Shown: positions 49,382-60,312 of the stretch, in pieces
Layout of the letters: each line of letters starts with the position of its first letter
How positions within the stretch are numbered: the stretch's first letter is position 1
Assembly: GCA_963556145.1 (NCBI GenBank)
Contig: OY744472.1
Span: 3,844,001-3,908,000, forward strand
DNA from: Hygrocybe punicea
Lineage: Eukaryota > Basidiomycota > Agaricomycetes > Agaricales > Hygrophoraceae
Direction: 5' to 3'
Length of the DNA: 64,000 nucleotides
Position numbers and translations under genes: made by a program
Notes under the pieces: model-generated
Told to the model about the DNA's origin: nothing
The model's input: the letters and a program-made list of their open reading frames with translations, nothing else
Database searches by the model: none

Positions 49382-50314
49382 TGTAGAGACTCAACGTCCC
49401 TCTGAGTCCGTATTGCCGATATAACACGAATCCGGATGAATCCGACACCTCCAAATGATTCCCATTCCAACCTGACGTAACCCGGCGTGACGTGACTTGA
49501 CGTAACCCGGCGTGACGTGACTTGACGTAACCCGGCGTGACGTGACCCGACATGACCGACGTGACCCGATGTATGCCGCTTTGTGACGGCCGCTTTCGGA
49601 CCAAATCCGGCAGCCTCAAACACCTCAGAGTTCCAATTCTAGAAGATGGATCTCATCGGAGTCAATCCCCGACTTCGGACTTACCATATTTATGCATCCC
49701 GTTGTCCTTTCGGAGATATGTAGGACTTTTTAGATCTTTTCCTTGCATATTTGTTTTCCCCTCCATATTCCTGTCTTCGTTGCTTTGCAACCCCCCTTGC
49801 CACATCCCCATTCCAGCTTTTCTTTGTAGTTTCTATCGGCCGAAGTAGACATGTCCGAAAGTAGCTACACACACATGTACTATAAAAACGGTCCCCGACG
49901 ACCATACAAAAAAAAGATACCTTTAGTCCCCATTTCCCTATAGTCAGAATCGCCTTTTAATCCCTTCAAAAGCTCGTCCACGTAGACCCTTAGCTTTTTA
50001 TAGTCCACTTTGTCATCTTTATCGTTGTTCCCGTATATTTGTTCATCGTTTCCGACCCGACCCGACCCGACCCGCTGTACCCAACATTGTCGGCATTGTC
50101 GGGTTCCTCATTATTTGTCTGTTTTCACTCCGTTCATCGCCGGATTCGTCGTTATTAGTCCAGTTTTACTCGGCAGCTTTACTTTTACTAACATTCTCTT
50201 CCTTTTACTACTATTCCCGACACTGACTTATCCAGTCACTTCTACGCTGACACCCACAGGTTAGGATCATTATTTCTATTATTGTTCCGAAGCCACCCCG
50301 AACCCGCATCTACA
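49382..50314 (+). repeat. Right LTR (933 bp) of C-rich LTR element
   Basis: Direct repeat of 43,792-44,664 with the same TGTAGA/TCTACA ends and TATA box (49,881). It is 60 bp longer, mainly because a ~27-bp unit (tgacgtaacccggcgtgacg plus seven bases) is present three times near 49,472-49,553 instead of once. Flanking target duplication is not clear: gacgt before the left LTR, acatc after the right. Confidence 0.9.
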
Positions 50315-50464
50315 ACATCTGCACAGCACGTGGCAGACCTGTATCGTTGATGGCTGTTTTGCTGATGTGATAAATGGTTAATTTGGAGACAGGTAAGTTA
50401 AGAAAGCATATTTTGGTGTGGCATATTTTTCCAAATGACCAGAAACATCATTTTTCTTCCATTA

Positions 50465-51276
50465 CAGCCGTTTGCATGTATCTTGACAGTTTTGGGAAAT
50501 TTTTGAATTGATTAAACAATATGGACTTGGACAAAATTACTGTACTCAATCTTGTATCTCATGAAATACTGCATGGATTGAGATGGTTGTAGAGGGAAAG
50601 TTGTACTATTTTCTAATGGCTATCAGCTCCTGTAATTACATTTGAACAATATTTAGTGTATGATGAGTTGTGGATGAAGTAAGAGGTGACCAAGTGTTTT
50701 TTAACACCCAGAATGATATTGTTAAATTATGGCATCAAATGAGTGCCTATGAACAAGATTGTAGAGAGAAAGTTGTTCATTTTTTCAAGGGCTAGAAGTA
50801 CATATACCATGTTTTTCTTTATTTTTGTTCTTTGAGCCAACATATATGATTCTTGTGATATTTTGATTCCAATGCAGACAAATGTAGTCCAGCTGTAATG
50901 TTGGCTCAAAGAACAAAAATAAAGAAAAACATGGTATATGTACTTCTAGCCCTTGAAAAAATGAACAACTTTCTCTCTACAATCTTGTTCATAGGCGCTC
51001 ATTTGATGCCATAATTTAACAATATCATTCTGGGTGTTAAAAAACACTTGGTCACCTCTTACTTCATCCACAACTCATCATACACTAAATATTGTTCAAA
51101 TGTAATTACAGGAGCTGATAGCCATTAGAAAATAGTACAACTTTCCCTCTACAACCATCTCAATCCATGCAGTATTTCATGAGATACAAGATTGAGTACA
51201 GTAATTTTGTCCAAGTCCATATTGTTTAATCAATTCAAAAATTTCCAAAAATTGTCAAGATACATGCAAATGGCTG
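50465..51276. mobile_element. Foldback element 1, near-perfect 375-bp inverted arms
   Basis: The left arm (about 50,465-50,840) and right arm (about 50,903-51,276) are reverse complements with few mismatches, separated by a ~60-bp loop. The ends are CAGCCGTTTGCATG and CATGCAAATGGCTG with TA on both sides, consistent with a TA target duplication of the Tc1/mariner type. No coding capacity was recognised. A transcript across it would form a long hairpin RNA. Confidence 0.9.
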
Positions 51277-51416
51277 TAAATAAAGTAACTGAAAATTTAT
51301 TGTGTACCTGCAATGGGTCATTTTACAACATGAATAAGGAATAAGCCGAATAACAATTCACAAAGCTCTAGTGCCAAAGAAAGTGCAGATTTCAACAAAT
51401 TTATAAAATTTAATTA

Positions 51417-52224
51417 CAGTCATTTGTAGTGAGCTTGACACTTTTGGAAATTCTTTTGATCAATTAAAATAATATAGACATGGTGAAAATTCCTGTGCTC
51501 CACCTTGTATCTCATGAAGTACTGCATGGATTAACATGGTTACAGAGGGAAAGTTGTACTATTTCTTAAGGGCTATCTACTCCTATCATTACATTTGGAC
51601 CATATTTAGTATTTGGTGACTTGTGGATGAAACAAAAGGTAAACCAGTACTTTTTGACACCCAAAATGACATTGTCAAATTATGGCATCAAATGGACTCC
51701 TATTAAAAAATTGTAGGGAGAATTTTTTTCATTTTTTCAAGGGCTAAAAGGACATATACCATGTTTTGCTTTATTTTTGTCCTTTGAGCTCATAATTATG
51801 ATTCTTGTGGCATTTCAAGTCTAATGTGACATAGTACAGATGAAATATTGCCTCAAAGAACAAAAATAAAGAAAAACACAATATATGTACTTGTAGCCCT
51901 TGAAACAATGAAAAAAATTCTCCCTACAATTTTTTTCATAGGAGTCCATTTGATGCCATAATTTGACAATGTCATTTTGGGTGTCAAAAAGTACTGGTTT
52001 ACCTTTTGTTTCATCCACAAGTCACCAAATACTAAATATGGTCCAAATGTAATGATAGGAGTAGATAGCCCTTAAGAAATAGTACAACTTTCCCTCTGTA
52101 ACCATGTTAATCCATGCAGTACTTCATGAGATACAAGGTGGAGCACAGGAATTTTCACCATGTCTATATTATTTTAATTGATCAAAAGAATTTCCAAAAG
52201 TGTCAAGCTCAATACAAATGACTG
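51417..52224. mobile_element. Foldback element 2, related to element 1
   Basis: 808 bp with arms of about 380 bp (51,417-51,795 and 51,848-52,224), ends CAGTCATTTG and CAAATGACTG, again bounded by TA. It is clearly homologous to element 1 along its whole length but diverged (shared blocks such as ctcatgaa.tactgcatgga and gggaaagttgtactatt). The two lie 140 bp apart. Confidence 0.9.
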
Positions 52225-52448
52225 TAATATTGACTCTATTCATACATAAAAAGCCTTGACATTGCAGTAGCATTTGTAATGTAACATGTCAACAGTGTCC
52301 TACAACTTTTCTGGTATTTATTTGGTTGGGCATTGCAGCAAAACAGTGAAAACAAGGCCTGCATCACCAAAAGCAGCATGAGTTGCTTAGTCATTGCTTA
52401 GTCAGTATCAGTATCAGTATCCGCAACACACTTCAGTATTGAGCCAGA

Positions 52449-52561
52449 TTAACTGCTGTGCACCAGCATTATTCAGCAGGCAGGTGTGTTTGAGTTCTGG
52501 GGTCACATGTTACGGGTTACCAATCCTTTCTGCAACTATTTCACCACTATTCCTAACACTC
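52449..52561 (-). repeat. 3' LTR of minus-strand Copia, inner fragment
   Basis: Read on the minus strand it starts TGTTAGGAATAGTGG and matches the start of the LTR at 62,793. The purine tract CCAAGGGGGAG lies immediately upstream (plus 52,562-52,572), as expected for a polypurine tract next to a 3' LTR. The rest of this LTR is at 40,759-40,888. Confidence 0.8.
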
Positions 52562-52662
52562 CCCCTTGGTCGAATACTCTTTGACTCATTCTGGGTTGTG
52601 GTAAACATTGCCCATGTATTATGTATTCCACTCTTTCTGGTTCCTCTCCGGTCAATAGATAT

Positions 52663-53131
52663 GTTATGAGTTCTTTTAATTTATTAAAAGACTTGTTCTT
52701 TATCAGACCTGGTTCAATGAGGGTTCATAATTAATTAATTAATTAATGTTCATGTATCACCTATAGAGAAATTTTTTCTGGGCAAGAGGTATGATTCTAC
52801 TTCTGATATTGGAAAATCAGATACAGTTGGGGCCATGTGTGGACAAGCTTACATAAGCATCTAAATATGGGTTGCCTCAGAAAAGACAAATTACCTCCAA
52901 AATATATTCAAAATATTTGTACTGGCCTCAATTCTTATCAGAATCAGCCGAAAATTGAACTGCTGACTAATATAACCATTTTGGGCAAGGTGTGACAGTC
53001 ACATGTGACCAATATAACCATATAAGGTAATTTTTGATATTATATACCAATTTTTTTGCTGATCGCAATGGTAATAGTCATATAAGGCAATTTTACACCA
53101 TATATGCTAAATTTTGAGCTGATCACAGGAG
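52663..53131 (+). mobile_element. Unclassified element A, copy 1, left part
   Basis: Starts TTATGAGTTCTTTTAATTT and resumes after the inserted Copia at 59,621-60,312, ending CTAAACAAG; the unsplit length is about 1,160 bp. AT-rich, with a (TTAA)n patch and GTCACATGTGAC palindromes; no coding capacity seen. A 36-bp stretch of the surrounding Copia is present on both sides (52,623-52,658 and 60,313-60,348). Confidence 0.65.
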
Positions 53132-53990
53132 TCATATGTCATGAATAAGTAGACGGGCAAGGGACCTCCACCCATCTGGGAATTGCCAAGCGATACAGTT
53201 GTGACCCCACTGTTACGAGTTCTTTTAATTTATTAAAAGACTCGTTCTTTATCAGACCTGGTTCAGTGAAGGTTCGTAATTAATTAATTAATTCATTAAT
53301 GTTTTTGCATCGCCTATAGAGAAATTTTTTTTGGGCAAGAGATATGATTCTACTTCTTATGCTGGAATGTAACATAAAATCGGGGCCATGTTTGGAGTGG
53401 CTTACATAAGCATCCAAATATGGGATGTCTCACACAAGACAAATTACCTTCCAATTATATTCAAAATATTCATACTGCCTTCAGTTCTTATCAGAATTAG
53501 CTGAAAATTGAACTGCTGACTAATATCAACATTTCGGGCAAGGTGTGACAGTCACATGTGACCAGTCTAACCATATAGGGTACTTTTTGATATTATATAC
53601 CAAATTTTTTGCTGATCGCAATGGTAATAGTCACATGTGACCAGTCTAACCATATATGGTAATTTGGCATAATATATGCTAAATCACATACTGCTCATCA
53701 TATTCATTACACAAATGCAATTATATTCACAATATTTATCCTGGCCTTAATTCTTATCAGATTCAGCTGAAAATTGAACTGCTGCCTAATATTATCATTT
53801 CGGGTCACATGTGACAGTCACATGTGACCACTCTAACCATATAAGGCAATTTCTGATATTGTATAGCAAATTTTTTGCTGATCGCAATGGTGATAGTCAC
53901 ATGTGACCAGTCTAACCATATAAGGTAATTTTATACCATATATCCTAAATTTCAAGGTGATCACAGGAGTCATAGTCACGTGTGACTACC
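52990..53990. repeat. Dispersed palindrome array, GTCACATGTGAC
   Basis: The 12-bp palindrome GTCACATGTGAC, usually followed by CAGTCTAACCATATA-like sequence, recurs near 52,997, 53,548, 53,629, 53,815 and 53,896, with a variant near 53,974 and another copy at 59,625. It alternates with a ttgctgatcgcaatggt block. It belongs to element A. Confidence 0.75.
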
Positions 53991-54709
53991 ATTACTATAT
54001 ATAGAAATATCAGCCATATAAGCAGAAATTAGTGTAACTCAGATGATATAATGATATTCTTACTTAAAACATATAATTCAATGTGATATCACTGTATATA
54101 TTATATGCTAATTATATATTTCAAGCAAAATCACTTATCGATGTTCGTAATAATCAGACAAATAAAAATCCAATGACAGAAACAAGACTTTGTTCATGCC
54201 ATATGCAACATTGGTCCACTCAAGTACAGCTGTCTTCATGTTATCATCTGTTGTGCAGCAAAGTTATGGAGAAGTAGAGTTTAGCAAATGTAAGTCAATT
54301 GTTATCAGACTATTTAAAGGCAGTCGTATGTGACAGTTGATGTGTTGCTCTTTTTTGTGGCTGAGAATATTGCATCATGATGAAGCAAAGAAGACATGAC
54401 AGTGGGAGAGGAGGTTGAGACATGCTATGCAGTTTTATTTTTTTTACTTTTTATATTGCTATGGTGAGAGGTTGCTATGATGAAAGTGAGGAGAGGAAAA
54501 GAAGAACTCGTTCATGCCATGCGAAGCACTGGCCCACTAAACAAGTGACAGATGCATACCTCAGTCGTTATCCCTCATTGCGACTGAGGTATGTTTCTTA
54601 AACACTCACGTATACACTGGACTAATAGCTGCCGTAGAATTATCTCATAGGTATGCTTCAAATAGTCAGTCGTTATCCCTCATTGTGACTGAGAATTATC
54701 TCATAGTGT
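53137..54709 (+). repeat. 5' LTR of plus-strand Copia, split by element A copy 2
   Basis: 53,137-53,211 and 54,546-54,709 together match the 244-bp LTR at 59,377-59,620, starting TGTCATGAATAAG. The TSD TCATA precedes it (53,132-53,136) and recurs at 59,621-59,625. GGTTATGAGCCCTGG follows the LTR and is the likely primer-binding site; the same sequence follows the 5' LTR of the minus-strand Copia. Confidence 0.88.
53212..54545 (+). mobile_element. Unclassified element A, copy 2, inside Copia LTR
   Basis: 1,334 bp starting TTACGAGTTCTTTTAATTT and ending CCCACTAAACAAG, the same termini as copy 1. Removing it restores the LTR exactly (CCACTG joined to TGACAG), with no target duplication. Its open frames are short and not protein-like. 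Confidence 0.75.
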
Positions 54710-54743
54710 GAGAGGTTATGAGCCCTGGTCGCTTCCGATCAGG

Positions 54744-57700
54744 GTACCTCAGCCTTAGACGACTTGAACAATCAAAATCGACCCCAGGCAAATCCCATCG
54801 CTCATGAAATGACAGGAGAAGACCAACGGCCTAACTGTCCCACCCTTGAGGGGCTGTCAAACTTCCAGATATGGAGCATTCACATCAAAGGAGCACTGAG
54901 TGAAAAACAAGTACTCGGTGTGGTTACCGGAACTGACACCAAACCACTCACCCCAATGACGAGCACCTCAGCTTCAACAGCAAGCAGAAGCTCTAAGAAA
55001 CCAGATGAGTCCATATCAGCATCAATATCGTGAATTAGCTACAACGACACATGGGAAGCTCGAGACGAGCGAGCTACAGGCATCATACAACGATACCTGA
55101 GCAACAACATCCTTCTAAGCATCGGCGCCAAGAACTCTGCAAAAGAACTGTGTGACGCAATCGTAAAACGCTACAATGAAACCAATACCGTCACCACTGC
55201 TTTCCACGTGCTCGCCACACTCGTATCAATGAAATATGACAACGCACCGTCCCCAACATCGATGTCAGACCACATCGCCTCTTTCCTAAGCAACAACAAC
55301 CATCTCACGTCTCTCGGATACCCTTTCCCCGAAGATTTACTCCCATTACTCCTCCTCAAGTCGATTCCTGACAATGAAGACTGGAGAACGTTAAAAACGG
55401 CAATCACTGGTTCAGTACCAGACGGGCAGAAACTTACGCTATCGACCGTCGAGACCAAACTTGCTGCACATGCCGCTGATGTTCAGGAACCCAACAACGA
55501 TGCAATGCAACCCGAAATGCCAACTCCGAACGTTGAATTCACCTTGAAGGTCTCGAAAGCTAAGAAGAAGAAACTCTTTTGCAAAGTTCATGGAAATTGT
55601 GCACACAGCACGGACAAGTGCCGAAACCTGAAAGAGAAAGGGAAGGCGAAGGAGAAACGTCGAGATAAGCGAGGAAAAGGAAAAACGAAGGCACACAATG
55701 TAATGGAGGGTGAATCAAACGGAGAATCAGACAACGAATCGGATGACGACGACGAGGCCCACATAGTACGACCGAACAATGTAGTTATAACTCAACAGAG
55801 ATGGCCGCGAATTTACGCCTACCTCACGTCTGAACCGCATCAAAAGGGAAACAGTATAATAATTGACTGTGGAGCTACTACCAACATGGTTCCACACCCC
55901 GAATGGTTTGACACACTCACCTTCTGGAAGCTCAATCCACCTCATCTGGTTCGCTTTGGCGACAACTCTACCGCCGAAGCAACTGGAGTTGGAGACATAT
56001 GGATCTCCAGCCAAATCGGGAACAAACAGTATAGGGTATGCCTGAAAAACACTCTATTAGTCCCCACCTTCCGAATCTCACTTATATCCGTGAGCAAACT
56101 TGGGAGAGCAGGATATGTCAGCACATTCGATGGAAGTATGGGATACGTATCACGAGGGCGCACCAAAATCATGACAGCACACGAACGAAAGGGACTATAC
56201 CATCTCCAAGTGCAACCCCTCGGAACTCCGGCAGGAGCGCTACTGTCAATGGATGTGAATGTGCTGCACCATCGATTGGGACATGTAGGCATCCACCAGC
56301 TAAAACAAATGGTCACCAAAAATCAAATCAAAGATGTCGACACGCTCACTGGAGTACCAAGTTTCTGTGAACCATGCGTCATGGGCAAAATGAAGAAATT
56401 ACCATTCAAACGCAGTGAAACCATTGCACGAGGCCCACTGGACATAGTCCACTCAGATGTTGGAGGACCAGTCACCCCCACCTCTCACAACGGTTATCGG
56501 TATTGGGTAACATTCACTGACATATGGTCCAGACACCCCTGGGTCTTCTTTGCCAAACGCAAATCGGACATCGAGAAAATATATGAAGCGTGGAAAACAG
56601 AAACACAGGCCTTCTTTAGGACCGAACTAGGTATCATCCACTTTGGTGAGGGGTGGACTCGTTTTCTCATTACTGATGGCGGCGGTGAGTACAACGGGAA
56701 GGAATTTGAAGCTAAACTGAAAGCAGACAGAATCCTCCACCAGACCACGACAGCAGATACGCCGGAGTCGAATGGAGTAGCTGAGCATATAAACCAAACA
56801 CTGGTCACTAAGACCATAGCCATGCTCTATGCCTCAAAGCTTCCAAAATCCTTCTGGACCTACGCCATGGCAACTGCTGCCCACCTTATCGCACGATCCC
56901 CGGCTTCAGGAATAAACAAGGAAATTCCCTATACCAAACTCACTGATAGGCCAGTGGACGTATCACTCTTTCGCCCATTTGGATGCACAGCATATGTGCT
57001 CATACAGAAAGCACACCGAAAAGGGAAGTTCAGCAAAAGGGCAACAAAATGTATATTAATTGGCTACCCACTTGACAAGAAGGCCTATCTCCTCATGGAC
57101 ACGGTGACTCACTGAATCTTCACCTCCCGACACGTCAAATTCGATGAAGAAGGAACTCCACCAGAAAATCTCCAAGCAGACTACTTGGACGAATCAAAGG
57201 GTCAGTGGGAGTCATTACTTCAAGGAACTGAAAACGAACCGAAAACCGACGTGCATCCCAAACAGAGACCAGTCACGGTAGTCGACGAGGAGGATCCTGA
57301 CGAGCCCCCGCTCCTTAGAGGATGCAATACCGAAACAACCGAATCGGTGGGAGACGCGCTACCTGAAACAACACCCACAATGTCAGTCCCAAAGGCGGCT
57401 GATAAGACTCAGTACACGCCGTCACGGATCCCTCGGAGGACAACAATGACACAAATCAAACAAGAAAAACCACCTTCTCCAACTTTGGGACCGACTGCGC
57501 CAAAATGTCTGCCAGCGGACAAAATGGCTGGAACACGTAGGAGCACATGTCAACGAACAGCAGCCAACAAAAATGCAGATTATGACCAGAAAATTCAGGA
57601 GGAAAGACTACAAAAATTGCAACGCACCCTTGAACGAGAAGCCAAGAGACTCACCAAGCAAGGACCACCGGAAACTGCGAATGCCGCACCAGAAAACCCA

Positions 57701-59394
57701 GCGCCGGATACTGAAGGAGTCCCAATCAAATTTCTGGACAACGACGTGCACTTTGCTGGTTTAGGCAGTACTGGACCATCGAACGACAACTTACCTCAAA
57801 GTCTAGAAGACGCTCTAAGTGGCCCAGACTCCGAAAAATGGTCAAGTGCACTCCAAGAGGAATTAGAAAACCTCAAATTGAATAACGTATACGAGGAGGT
57901 CCCAATCCCAAAGGGCGTCAAGCCAATCACCTCCAAAGGAGTCATGAGGCTGAAGTTCGACGGAAATGGAAACGTCACCAGATATAAGATCCGCATTGTT
58001 GCCCGAGGATTTGTACAAAATGAAGGGGTGGACTATCAGGAGGTTTTCGCTCCTGTGGCAAACCTAGAATCCATACGCATTATCATGGCACTGGCAGCTA
58101 AATACAATTTAGAACTCGATCAAATGGACGTAACGGCAGCCTACCTGAATGGAGAACTGGTTGAAGAATTGTACATGATGCCCCCAGATGGAGTCGAGAT
58201 CAAACCAGGACACTGCTGGCGCTTACGCAGGTCACTCTACGGTCTCAAACAAGCCAGACGCATGTGGAATAAAACATTAGACCGGAAACTCCAGGATCTC
58301 CATTTCACTCGTTTGAATGCTGAGACTTGCTTGTACGTTTACAAGCAGAAGGCAGGCCTATGTTTCCTTGTGGTGTATGTTGATGATCTACTACTAGCTG
58401 CAACGTCTCAAGCATTCATGAACAAAGTCAAGAACATGCTCTCCAATACTTACAAAATGGGCGATCTTGGAGCCACCAAGTTTGTGTTAGGACTTCAAAT
58501 CAAAAGAGACAGATCTAAAAGAACAATCACACTATCTCAACACCAATACATTGACACTGTACTCGAACGTTTCGGTATGACAAACTGTAAACCAGTCTTC
58601 ACGCCGATGGATCCCAAAGTGCACCTCTCAGCGAACGATCCAACAGATGACATGGTAATCAAGACCATGAAGATGGGAAACCGAGAAGCATCATACCAAA
58701 GCATTGTTGGTTCTCTCATGTGACTATCCCTAGGAACCCGACCAGACCTAGCCTACACAACAGGCATTGTAGGATGCTACAGCGCAAATCCAAAGGCCTG
58801 CCACTGGAGCTTGGCAAAATGCGCCCTACGTTACATAAAGGGGACCCGAAACCTAGAGTTAGTGTTCGACGGCTCAGACGTGAACACAGACATGGACTGT
58901 CATGGATACTCAGATGCAAATTGGGGAGGGGACCCTGACACGTCACGCTCCACCTCGGGCTACGTATTCATCAGCAACTGTGGAGCTATCGGGTGGTCAA
59001 GCAAATTACAGTTGATGGTCTCATTGTCATCAACGGAGTCAGAATATATAGGCCTAAGCAATGCTGGACAACATATAGCATGGCTGCGAACCTTTTTTGA
59101 CGAAATCGGACATCCTCAAGAGAAACCAACCGACCTCAGGTGCGATAACCAAGCTGCAATCATCCTATCACGCGACCCACAGTTCCGAGCTTGAACCAAA
59201 CACATTCAGAGAAAATATCACTACATCTGAGACGATTTAGTGGCGAAAGGGGAATGTTCAATAAGGTGGTGCTCGACAGAAGATATGGTTGCCGATATCT
59301 TCACTAAAGCACTCCCTCACGAGAAGCACTGGAAGTTCGCACGAGCAATGGGATTACGGCCTGGCTCGAGTGGAAGTGTCATGAATAAGTAGAT
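54744..59394 (+). pseudogene. Copia Gag-Pol polyprotein interrupted by TGA codons
   Basis: One reading frame of about 1,550 codons runs from Gag to RNase H without a frameshift seen, broken by TGA at 55,031, 57,113, 58,721, 59,192 and about 59,228. Order: Gag (LEGLSNFQIWSIHIKGAL), a zinc knuckle-like region (CKVHGNCAHSTDKC), protease DCGAT (usually DSGAT), integrase HHCC (HHRLGHVG...CEPC) and its catalytic D..D..E (HSDVGG; ITDGGGEY; ESNGVAE), reverse transcriptase (YLNGEL; VYVDDLLLA), and RNase H (DANWGGD; STESEYI; KHIQRKYHY; VADIFTKALPHEKHW). Domain order with integrase before RT defines Copia. No in-frame ATG was found before Gag. The last codons run into the right LTR. Confidence 0.92.
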
Positions 59395-59620
59395 GGGCAA
59401 GGGACCTCCACCCATCTGGGAATTGCCGAGCGATACAGTTGTGACCCCACTGTGACAGATGCATACCTCAGTCGTTATCCCTCATTGCGACTGAGGTATG
59501 TTTCTTAAACACTCATGTATACACTGGACTAATAGCTGCCGTAGAATTATCTCATAGGTATGCTTCAAATAGTCAGTCGTTATCCCTCATTGCGACTGAG
59601 AATTATCTCATAGCGTGAGA
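59377..59620 (+). repeat. 3' LTR (244 bp) of plus-strand Copia
   Basis: Starts TGTCATGAATAAG and ends ATAGCGTGAGA, so the ends are TG...GA instead of TG...CA. The boundary is fixed by divergence from the left LTR and by the TCATA duplication right after it. It contains an inverted pair around TCAGTCGTTATCCCTCATTG, which occurs twice. The left and right LTRs differ at only a few positions, so the insertion is fairly young. Confidence 0.9.
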
Positions 59621-60312
59621 TCATAGTCACATGTGACCGCTTTCACTATATATGGAAATATCAGCCATATAAGTAGAGATGGGTTAAACGTAGATAATAT
59701 ACTGATATTTTTACTTAAAACATAAAATTCAATGTGATATCGCTGTATATATACATTATCTTATATGCTAATCACATATTTCAAGCAAAATTACTCATTG
59801 ATATTTATAACAATCATGAAAATAAAAATCCAATTAAAGACAAAAGACTTTGTTCATGCCATGTGTAACATTAGCCTACTTACCAAGTACAGCTGTCTTC
59901 ATATTATCATCTGTTGTGCAGCATTCAATGTCGTGGAGAAGTAGGGTGGAGCAAATGTAAGTCAATTGTTATCGTACTGTTCAGAGGCAGTTGTGTTTGG
60001 TAGTTAACATATGACTTCCTAAACATGTCATTAATGGCTGAGAATATTGCATGATGATGCAGCACAAAAGACATGACAGTAAGCATGGAGGTTGATGAAG
60101 ACTCAAGACACTCTATGTAGTTTAATTTTTTATACTTTTTATGTTGCTGAGGTGAGAGATGAGCTTATCAGAGCAATTGGTAATGTACAGCATATGCTAT
60201 ATGTCTTATACCACATGTGCAATTTAATGTTATTGTTTACTTCATCATGGAATTGGGGAGGGGGAAAAAAGAACTCGTTCATGCCATGCGCAGCACTGGC
60301 CCACTAAACAAG
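59621..60312 (+). mobile_element. Unclassified element A, copy 1, right part
   Basis: Continuation of 52,663-53,136 after the Copia insertion. It ends ...GCACTGGCCCACTAAACAAG like copy 2. AT-rich, no gene recognised; an open frame at 60,092-60,307 is not protein-like. Confidence 0.65.

Noticed and set aside
52990..53990. CRISPR-like regularly spaced palindromes
   Set aside because: Spacing is irregular, the sequence between copies is itself repetitive, and the context is a eukaryotic transposable element.
54744..59394. TGA read as a sense codon in the Copia polyprotein
   Set aside because: The affected sites would need both Trp and Arg, and the host genes here use TGA as a normal stop (for example GH30 and the transposase neighbourhood).
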